Both the position numbers and the translations under genes were made by a program. This document shows positions 58,504 through 64,000 of a stretch of 64,000 nucleotides of DNA, piece by piece (position 1 is the stretch's first letter; every line of letters starts with the position of its first letter). Below the pieces are notes generated by a model, which saw only the letters and a list, made by a program, of their open reading frames with translations, was not told where the DNA came from and searched no databases. Origin of the DNA: Pseudomonadota bacterium (GTDB taxonomy: Bacteria; Pseudomonadota; Alphaproteobacteria; UBA2136; JAPKEQ01); NCBI GenBank assembly GCA_036141575.1, contig JAYZXF010000017.1, positions 1 to 64,000 of the forward strand, given 5' to 3'.

Positions 58504-58539
58504 CTTGCCTGTTTTAGACGCTCACAACAGAGTAAAAGT

Positions 58540-59730
58540 ATGAACAGTCACCTCAACAGAAACGTCTATCTTCTCAATGTGCTCGGCTTTTTAAATAATG
58601 CCATGTTTATTGTGCCGATTGTGGTTTTGTATTTAGAGGCACAAAAAGGTGTTGGCTTTACTGGGTTTTTAATTGGTGAATCTCTGTTTTCTCTGGTGAT
58701 GATCTTTATGGAAATTCCTAGCGGTTATTTAAGTGATGTATGGCGCAGGAAGCAGGTGCTTGCCATTGCCATGGTTTGGAAGACCATTGGTCTTTGTGTG
58801 CTCTTTTTCGGGAGCGGTTTTGCTATGGTTCTTTTCGCGCAGTGCCTTATTGGCATTGGCGCTAGCTTGAATAGTGGTACCAACAGTGCGCTGCTATACG
58901 ATACCTTGCTCTCTCAGGGGAGGGAAAAACTGTTTAGTAAGCTTAATGGGCGCCGACTTATGTTTGGTATGATTGGCTCATCGAGTACGGCTCTGGTGGG
59001 TGGCTACCTTTATACGCTCCATCCAGAGTTCCCAGTATTGATCTCTATTGTCTCTCTTATGCTGGCTGTACTAATTTGTGTATTTATGATTGAGCCTGAG
59101 CGTCATAAAGAGACCGTCCAGAAAAACCCGTTTGCAGATATGTTGAGCGTTATGAAATATACGCTTCATGGCCATAAAGAGCTGGCCTGCTTGATTGCCT
59201 TTATTACCAGCATCTTTGTGACTTGTAATTTGATGCTATGGGTACAGCAGCGCTACTGGATTGAAAGCGGTATCAGTGAAATTTGGTTTGGTGTGCTGAT
59301 GGCCATTGGTGTTGGCTTTAATGCTGTAGGGGCATTTTTTGCGCATAAGCTGGAAGAACGTTTGCGCTTTATTCATATTGTGAGCCTTATGGCGGCACTG
59401 CCTTTTATCTTTTATGGGCTCTCTATTGTACTGCCATACTCTGCGGGTATTTATACGCTTATGCTGGGTGGTTTTGCTTGGGGCATTGGTCAGCCGCTTA
59501 TGGATAGCGCAATTAACCACCGTGTGGGGAGTTCAAGGCGTGCAACAGTTTTGAGCGTAAAGAGCTTGGTGCACCGCTTTGCCTTTATTCCTTTAACGCT
59601 TCTGGCTGGGCCTCTCGCGGATATGTATAACGCAAAAGTCGCGATGACAGGGTTGTTGATCTTGATGGTTATGGGCGTGTTTTTCAGTGTTCTATGTATG
59701 AGGCACCACCATATGTTGAATGAGAGGTAG
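58540..59730 (+). CDS. MFS transporter, 396 aa (copy 2)
   Basis: ATG at 58540 (MNSHLNRNVYLLN) aligns with copy 1; the longer frame runs into the terminator. Twelve helices, EIPSGYLSDVWRRKQVLA motif, and the same NPFADMLSVMKYTLHGHKE loop. High similarity along the whole length shows tandem duplication. It lacks its own attenuator and starts 37 nt after the terminator, so it may be read through from copy 1. Weak ribosome site. Confidence 0.88.
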   Translation: MNSHLNRNVYLLNVLGFLNNAMFIVPIVVLYLEAQKGVGFTGFLIGESLFSLVMIFMEIPSGYLSDVWRRKQVLAIAMVWKTIGLCVLFFGSGFAMVLFAQCLIGIGASLNSGTNSALLYDTLLSQGREKLFSKLNGRRLMFGMIGSSSTALVGGYLYTLHPEFPVLISIVSLMLAVLICVFMIEPERHKETVQKNPFADMLSVMKYTLHGHKELACLIAFITSIFVTCNLMLWVQQRYWIESGISEIWFGVLMAIGVGFNAVGAFFAHKLEERLRFIHIVSLMAALPFIFYGLSIVLPYSAGIYTLMLGGFAWGIGQPLMDSAINHRVGSSRRATVLSVKSLVHRFAFIPLTLLAGPLADMYNAKVAMTGLLILMVMGVFFSVLCMRHHHMLNER

Positions 59731-59744
59731 CTATAAGCAAAAGC

Positions 59745-59771
59745 AAACACCCCGCAAAAGCGGGGTGTTTT
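59745..59771. terminator. Bidirectional terminator
   Basis: AAACACCCCGC / GCGGGGTGTTT stem. Confidence 0.9.
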
Positions 59772-59803
59772 ATGTTTTATCGATAACTCACAGGGAAAGT
59801 GTG

Positions 59804-60322
59804 TTACTGGCTCTGGAAAGAGCCTGAAAAAGATTTGATCTTGTTTTCAGCAAGAAAAAAGAACCAGGAGACGATGCCTATGAAAAAGGCAACGCTGTTT
59901 AGCCCGTGCATAATGGGAGCACGCTCGAGCATGCTATACGGGTTTGTATCGGCCCATGCAGGCGGAGTCGTGACGGTCCATGCCATCGCTAAAATAACTA
60001 GGATGGCCATGGCGCCCATCCTTGAAAACGTTGCCGTCGAATCTCTCCTGTGGGTATCTTCTTCCCATTGAGGGTCGCCTTCATAGTAGGTCATATCACC
60101 ATGGGGAGGCTCGACGATTTCTCCACGCTGGGTGCTATTTGCCCAGCAGGCAAGCAGCACAAGGGGGAGAAGGCCGATGGCATAGCTGCCAAAGAACCAA
60201 AGGAGCCCGCCATAGGTCAGAACAGTTGCAAAGGTTTGCCAGAAAATGAGTCCACCTTTCAGGTGGTTGAGGGCAAACATTGCAAAATCTTGCTTGGCAA
60301 GTGTGATGAATGTCGGTTTCAT
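59804..60322 (-). CDS. Four-helix membrane protein, 172 aa (class I)
   Basis: ATG at 60322 has GAGG 8 nt upstream; the Met at 60340 is less likely. Two helices at about 22-65, an acidic loop (MTYYEGDPQWEEDTHRRD), then helices at about 103-122 and 140-160 and a basic tail. ATCGAT lies before the terminator. Function unknown. Confidence 0.72.
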   Translation of the reverse strand: MKPTFITLAKQDFAMFALNHLKGGLIFWQTFATVLTYGGLLWFFGSYAIGLLPLVLLACWANSTQRGEIVEPPHGDMTYYEGDPQWEEDTHRRDSTATFSRMGAMAILVILAMAWTVTTPPAWADTNPYSMLERAPIMHGLNSVAFFIGIVSWFFFLAENKIKSFSGSFQSQ

Positions 60323-60410
60323 GGGAGGTACCTCATGCAAAGAACGGTTTAGATTGGGTTAGTACCTTGTGTTATGGGGTTGGTTTCCTTTATTTTCAAG
60401 AGGCAAAAAG

Positions 60411-60439
60411 TAAAACCCCAGCACATTGCAGGGGTTTTA
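60411..60439 (-). terminator. Terminator of the 60985 gene
   Basis: TAAAACCCC and GCA pair with TGC and GGGGTTTTA. Confidence 0.8.
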
Positions 60440-60448
60440 CTTTATCGC

Positions 60449-60985
60449 TTAATCAGTTGGGACGGCAATTTCATCAACCCGTTTTTTCAGAGCGTGATAG
60501 CTGTTGGCAACAGCATTGCGCTTTTCCATCAGCCATGGCATGGGCACATCCCAAACGAAAAGGGCAAGTGCAAAGCCAATCAGGTGGCCGCTGGGGTGAA
60601 TTAGGCTGACGCCAAATGTGACAGGTACGCAGCAGCAAGCCACTTTAGCCTTAAGGCCGTAAAGCTTGTTTTCTGCTTGGTGCGCATCCCACGTTTTTTG
60701 CCATTCTGCATGGAATTTTTCGAATTCCTCACCAGTTTTGGCATTGCAGTCATGAATCATGATGTCGAGGCTTTGTTCGTCATGAACGGTGTATTTGGCG
60801 CTCATCAGGTAAGCAAGCAAAAACACCACGATAAAGCCTGTGCCCAAGAAGGCAAGTGAGACACCAATCAAGGTGAGAGCGGCCAAGTAAATTGGCGCAA
60901 CAGAAAGAATCTCTTTCTCAACATGGCGAAAAGTAAACCATTTGAGGAAGGCGAGATCTCTTAAAACACGGCTATGTGTTCTCAT
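60449..60985 (-). CDS. Membrane protein, 178 aa (class I)
   Basis: Start at 60985 follows AAAGGAT. Two helices around residues 27-65, a long soluble loop (EEFEKFHAEWQKTWDAHQAE), two more helices around 112-145 with a CCC run (VACCCVPV), and a short helical tail. TAA is followed by GCGATAAAG. Function unknown. Confidence 0.72.
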   Translation of the reverse strand: MRTHSRVLRDLAFLKWFTFRHVEKEILSVAPIYLAALTLIGVSLAFLGTGFIVVFLLAYLMSAKYTVHDEQSLDIMIHDCNAKTGEEFEKFHAEWQKTWDAHQAENKLYGLKAKVACCCVPVTFGVSLIHPSGHLIGFALALFVWDVPMPWLMEKRNAVANSYHALKKRVDEIAVPTD

Positions 60986-61069
60986 GTTTTTGATCCTTTG
61001 AAAGGGGTGCAGATTGAAAGTTATGGCTTTTATATAGTGCTTCTCTTATATGCTTTCAACCTCTAAAAG

Positions 61070-61100
61070 CCAAAGCCCTGCAACATGTGCAGAGCTTTGG
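61070..61100 (-). terminator. Terminator of the 61417 gene
   Basis: CCAAAGC and CTGCA pair with TGCAG and GCTTTGG. Confidence 0.65.
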
Positions 61101-61111
61101 GTCTTAATCGT

Positions 61112-61417
61112 TTAGAAGATGTTGATGAAATCCTCAACATTATAGCCAGCCAGGCCAGCGCAGATTGCGGTAATGGACAGGGGAATGCCCAAAAACGAAA
61201 TGTTGCCGATGAGGTTGGCGTTATAGCGTGTCGCAATCCATGAAATGAGGATGCTGAGGGTCAATGCACCAATGCTGTACTGCATCAGTGCTGACAGCTC
61301 CATAAAGGTGCCTGGCAAGCCGCCAAAAAACGTGGTCAGCGTCTCCAAGACATTTTGCCAGGAGAGGTCGATGTTCGTTGCGGTGGTTTCGGAGGAAGGT
61401 GCAGGCGTATTTGCCAT
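61112..61417 (-). CDS. Small membrane protein, 101 aa (class I)
   Basis: ATG at 61417 has ATGAGG upstream in a TTCCCTAACC leader. A soluble N-terminus of about 40 residues, then helices at about 44-64 and 70-92. TAA is followed by ACGATTAAG. Function unknown. Confidence 0.7.
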   Translation of the reverse strand: MANTPAPSSETTATNIDLSWQNVLETLTTFFGGLPGTFMELSALMQYSIGALTLSILISWIATRYNANLIGNISFLGIPLSITAICAGLAGYNVEDFINIF

Positions 61418-61505
61418 GGTAAACCTCATAAGGTTAGGGAAGGAAGATATTACGTCACCTTAAAATGGGGTAGGGGGCACGCTTTTTCAAGTCTTAAGCA
61501 TAATA

Positions 61506-61532
61506 AAAAGTCCCTCAGTTGAGGGACTTTTA
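61506..61532 (-). terminator. Terminator of the Cys-rich gene array
   Basis: AAAAGTCCCTC / GAGGGACTTTT stem. Confidence 0.85.
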
Positions 61533-61534
61533 GA

Positions 61535-62152
61535 TTATCGGCAATCGCCGCGCCATTCGCCGTTAGAGTTGTAGCGACAGAAGCTATTACTTTGAATTTC
61601 ATAGCTACCGTTATTACAACGGACAAAAGCTGTACCATAATTGGTGTCATGGCTACATTCTCCGCCGTAAGCATCAGATGTTGAAGAAATGACGCCATGT
61701 GGTGTTGGAGATGTGCGTGCAGTACACGTGAGTGCTCTGCTGCCATATGAACCTGTCCATGTAATTGTAACTTGCCCACATCCGTTACCTGATGAAACAG
61801 TATCCGTGCCGCCGAGATCTTCATGAGAGACACAACCACTTCCATTGGCTTCAGGATGGTCAGGCCAGTAAATACTTGTAGTGCTGCGGTCATTACAAGC
61901 CGTACGTCTGTTTTCTTGCGCGGTAAGTGCATTAATTTGTGCTTCTGCGGCATCCATTTCCGCCTCAACTGTATCCATCTCACTTTCAAGTGTATCAATG
62001 CGAGGCCTTACACTATTGGCAAAGCTTTCCATCATGTTTTTGAGGGATGTCATTTGACGAGACAGCCCTTCACCGCGCGTTGTTTGCGTAAAGGCAGTCA
62101 CGCCTACTGAGACGCAGAGAGTTGTTGTGAGAATAAGTTTTGTATATTTCAT
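61535..62152 (-). CDS. Secreted Cys-rich coiled-coil protein, 205 aa (array member 3)
   Basis: Signal peptide at about 1-23 (LILTTTLCVSVGVTAFTQT). A heptad coiled coil at about 30-80 (LKNMMESFANSVRPRIDTLESEMDTVEAEMDAAEAQINAL) precedes a conserved block SIYWPDHPEANGSGCVSHEDLG and a Cys-rich C-terminus ending GDCR. Closely related to the two upstream genes. The coiled coil suggests trimeric or dimeric surface or periplasmic assembly; disulfides would stabilise the C-terminal domain. No known family recognised. Confidence 0.78.
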   Translation of the reverse strand: MKYTKLILTTTLCVSVGVTAFTQTTRGEGLSRQMTSLKNMMESFANSVRPRIDTLESEMDTVEAEMDAAEAQINALTAQENRRTACNDRSTTSIYWPDHPEANGSGCVSHEDLGGTDTVSSGNGCGQVTITWTGSYGSRALTCTARTSPTPHGVISSTSDAYGGECSHDTNYGTAFVRCNNGSYEIQSNSFCRYNSNGEWRGDCR

Positions 62153-62171
62153 AGCTTTTTCTTTTGTTTAA

Positions 62172-62744
62172 TTAACGACAGCTATTCCAAGTACGTCTAC
62201 ATGTTCTACCCGTTCCAACAAATGAGTATGAACCATTAGAGCAACGTACTCGAGCTGATCCTAGATATTGATCTCGGCAACCTGTGTCAGGATCATTGAT
62301 GATAATTTCAATAGAATCAGGTGTTGGAGGAGTGCTTGCCATACATGTAGCCCCATTACCTGTCCATGTAATAGTTTGCACACCACATCCTTGGTTGGTT
62401 GTGGTGGTTGTCTGTCCTGTACCAAGGTCATTATGAGAGACGCAGCCATTTCCATTAGCATCAGGATGATCAGGCCAATAGATACTTGTATTAGTACGGT
62501 CATTACAAGCCGTTCGTCTGTTTTCCTGAGCTGTAAGTGCGTTAATTTGCGCTTCAGCAGCATTCATTTCAGTTTCTAAGGTTGTAATGCGAGGTCGTAT
62601 ATCATTGGCAAAACTTTCCATCATGTTTTTGAGAGAGACCACTTGGCGAGAAATACCTTCACCTGCACGCGTTTGTGAAAAGGCAGCTGTACCAAGCGAA
62701 GCGCTCAATACTGTTACAATAAGTAGTTTCTGAAATTTCATCAT
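62172..62744 (-). CDS. Secreted Cys-rich coiled-coil protein, 190 aa (array member 2)
   Basis: Start at 62744 or the adjacent Met 62741, with AAAGGAC upstream. Same layout as its neighbours: signal peptide, coiled coil (MMESFANDIRPRITTLETEM), SIYWPDHPDANGNGCVSHNDLG and C-terminal RCSNGSY followed by CR. The coiled coil is one heptad set shorter than in member 3. The 19-nt gap to member 3 indicates an operon. Confidence 0.78.
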   Translation of the reverse strand: MMKFQKLLIVTVLSASLGTAAFSQTRAGEGISRQVVSLKNMMESFANDIRPRITTLETEMNAAEAQINALTAQENRRTACNDRTNTSIYWPDHPDANGNGCVSHNDLGTGQTTTTTNQGCGVQTITWTGNGATCMASTPPTPDSIEIIINDPDTGCRDQYLGSARVRCSNGSYSFVGTGRTCRRTWNSCR

Positions 62745-62756
62745 AATGTCCTTTAT

Positions 62757-63353
62757 CTATCGACAACTGCCGCCCCAGTCTGGATGGCTTCTTGATACGC
62801 CTTCGCAAACAGTTGGCTCTGATGTTACATGCTCATATGTTCCGTTATTACATCTAAAGGTGGCTTGTCCTCGTACGCCTGTGGTGTATCTGTTTTGGCA
62901 AGTTGGACTCGGGGCAGTGTTGTAGTTAAATACATATGTAAGCCCATCAGGAATTGAGCTCGCATTACCACTGCATGTTCTGCCGTTAGCTGTCCATGAT
63001 ACCGTACGGTTTTGACAGCCTGCACCTGTTGTTACAGTTTCACCTGTACCAAGGTCTTCGTGAGAAACACAGCCTGTTGTCGCATCTGCTTCTGGATGGT
63101 TTGGCCAGTAGATGCTGGAATCACCAGAAATGTTGTTACACGTCGTACGTTCATTTTCACGGTCTTGAAGGTCTGAAACATCGGTTTCTAGTGTGTTGAT
63201 GCGTGGGCGGATGTCATTGGCAAAGCTTTCCATCATGCTTTTAAGAGAGATAACTTGGCGAGATAGTCCTTCGCCACGTATCGTTTGTGCAAACGCCGCA
63301 AAGCCAACAGATGTACAAACAACTGCTGTAATAATTAAACTCTTGTATTTCAT
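62757..63353 (-). CDS. Secreted Cys-rich coiled-coil protein, 198 aa (array member 1)
   Basis: First gene of the array. Signal peptide, shorter coiled coil (PRINTLETDVSDLQDRENERTTC), SIYWPNHPEADATTGCVSHEDLG, and RCNNGTY before the last Cys pair, ending GGSCR. Only 12 nt separate it from member 2. The variable C-terminal loops contrast with the constant N-terminal half, which suggests diversification for binding. Confidence 0.78.
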   Translation of the reverse strand: MKYKSLIITAVVCTSVGFAAFAQTIRGEGLSRQVISLKSMMESFANDIRPRINTLETDVSDLQDRENERTTCNNISGDSSIYWPNHPEADATTGCVSHEDLGTGETVTTGAGCQNRTVSWTANGRTCSGNASSIPDGLTYVFNYNTAPSPTCQNRYTTGVRGQATFRCNNGTYEHVTSEPTVCEGVSRSHPDWGGSCR

Positions 63354-63485
63354 AGCAATACCCCTTTATCAAGTCCCAGTAATATTTTATGGATCATAGC
63401 ATTAATTAAACTGCCATTTTATATTGCGACGCTAAGAGTTTGTTTCCAGAATGACCTATGTTGCGAAAAAAACTCAAAAAAGGGG

Positions 63486-63683
63486 TTGCAACGCCTAAAA
63501 ATACGCGTCATGCTTTTAGTTATGAAAAGATTTAACGACCAAAAACCTATGATGAACCATATGCACTCCACTTGGGGTATGTATGGCATGTTTACGTGTA
63601 AACGTAATCGCTTCATCGGGTAAAAGGGTCGTTACCAGAATAAAAACAACACAATCGACCCAGTTCTAGGGTCGAATTTTTTA
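63486..63683 (+). promoter_or_regulatory. Promoter and transcription attenuator upstream of MFS gene 3
   Basis: TTGCAACGCCTA at 63486 matches the start of the first attenuator. Segments: 0 AACGACC (63534-63540), 1 GGGTCGTT (63626-63633), 2 TCGACCC (63655-63661), 3 GGGTCGA (63669-63675) followed by ATTTTTT. Pairings 0:1, 1:2 and 2:3 are mutually exclusive, as in the 57 kb leader, although the sequences differ. Confidence 0.7.
63522..63623 (+). CDS. Leader peptide of MFS gene 3, 33 aa
   Basis: ATG at 63522 in TTTAGTTATGAAA corresponds to TTTAAGTATGAGA at the first leader. The peptide MKRFNDQKPMMNHMHSTW continues to TAA 63621-63623, 2 nt before segment 1. Met-rich and basic. Same length class and placement as the first leader but a different sequence. 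Confidence 0.5.
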   Translation: MKRFNDQKPMMNHMHSTWGMYGMFTCKRNRFIG

Positions 63684-63737
63684 TATTTAAGCAAAGTCTG
63701 TCCATAGAACTGGGGTAAAACCACAGGAGAAAACGTC

Positions 63738-64000
63738 ATGAGTGACGTACTGGACGCAAATAGGATTGCGAGACAAAACATTATCATTACAAACGCATTA
63801 TCTTTCCTGAATAATGCCATGTTTGTTGTGCCGATTATTGTGGTGTATTACGCCGCACAAAAAAGCGTAGGGCTTACTGGGTTTCTAGTAAGTGAAGCTG
63901 CGTTTGCTTTGGCCATGGTCATGATGGAAGTACCAAGCGGGTACCTTAGTGACCACTGGAAGCGTAAGTACACGCTGGCTCTTGGGTTTGTTATTCAAAC
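63738..64000 (+). CDS. MFS transporter, N-terminal part (copy 3, cut by window edge)
   Basis: ATG at 63738 follows CAGGAGA. The visible 87 residues match copies 1 and 2: SFLNNAMFVVPIIVVYYAAQKSVGLTGFL and MEVPSGYLSDHWKRK. Two to three membrane helices are visible. Preceded by the second attenuator leader. Confidence 0.85.
   Translation, partial: MSDVLDANRIARQNIIITNALSFLNNAMFVVPIIVVYYAAQKSVGLTGFLVSEAAFALAMVMMEVPSGYLSDHWKRKYTLALGFVIQ

Noticed and set aside
1-64000. CRISPR arrays, tRNA and rRNA genes
   Set aside because: No regularly spaced direct repeats, no cloverleaf with a TTCGA-type arm and no rRNA-like stretches were seen.

Overview
The window looks like a chromosome segment of a moderate-GC Gram-negative alphaproteobacterium. 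Gram-negative envelope genes are present: gmhA for heptose, kdsB for KDO, and an inverse autotransporter. The phage-like genes match the gene transfer agent (GTA) structural set typical of Alphaproteobacteria: connector, stopper, DUF3168 terminator, TP901-1-type tube, GTA-type tail chaperones and a very short tape measure. The exact genus cannot be read from this sequence.

Two interleaved gene populations stand out. Class I are mostly single genes of unknown function, many with two to four membrane helices. Many have their own sigma70-like promoter (TTGACA-like, then TATAC at 15-17 bp), a pyrimidine-rich leader often reading TTTCCCTAAC, one ORF, an ATCGA or ACGA tag just after the stop codon, and a strong hairpin terminator often shared with a convergent neighbour. 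Class II are phage/GTA structural genes and hydrophilic, acidic, coiled-coil proteins, several ending in the same short C-terminal pattern (Phe/Leu-x-Arg). Class II genes mostly lack the ATCGA tag and tend to lie near copies of a structured intergenic repeat.

Layout. 1-2.4 kb: end of a trypsin-like protease and three unknown genes. 2.4-7.6 kb: a 643-aa HExxH protein, two small class II genes, then GTA g6/g7-like genes. 7.6-10.7 kb: a CDF-like membrane protein, small membrane proteins, DUF805. 10.8-11.7 kb: GTA g9/g8. 12-14 kb: class I. 14.4-17.4 kb: GTA g10, g10.1, tape measure and distal tail, with two acidic class II genes between them on the other strand. 17.5-23.3 kb: class I and asnB. 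23.4-25 kb: a phage-replication-like trio. 25-28 kb: class I and an XRE regulator. 28-31.5 kb: gmhA, a hidden 50-aa gene, a candidate structured RNA, kdsB. 31.6-34.5 kb: leucyl aminopeptidase and unknowns. 34.6-38.1 kb: class II and the inverse autotransporter. 38.2-43.7 kb: a small membrane operon, GTA g14/g13-like pair, a minimal chemotaxis transducer coupled to a histidine phosphatase. 43.8-53.4 kb: mixed class I and II with a tail-fibre module. 53.8-55.8 kb: a full chemotaxis receptor. 55.8-61.4 kb: class I and two tandem MFS transporters. 61.5-63.4 kb: three tandem secreted Cys-rich paralogues. 63.7 kb onward: a third MFS transporter, cut by the window edge.

Four observations deserve most attention. 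(1) A repeat family of seven copies whose helices are kept by compensatory base changes. (2) Homologous attenuator leaders with 33-34 codon ORFs ahead of MFS genes 1 and 3. (3) The standardised class I expression cassette. (4) A GTA-like gene set broken into short collinear blocks across at least 36 kb.
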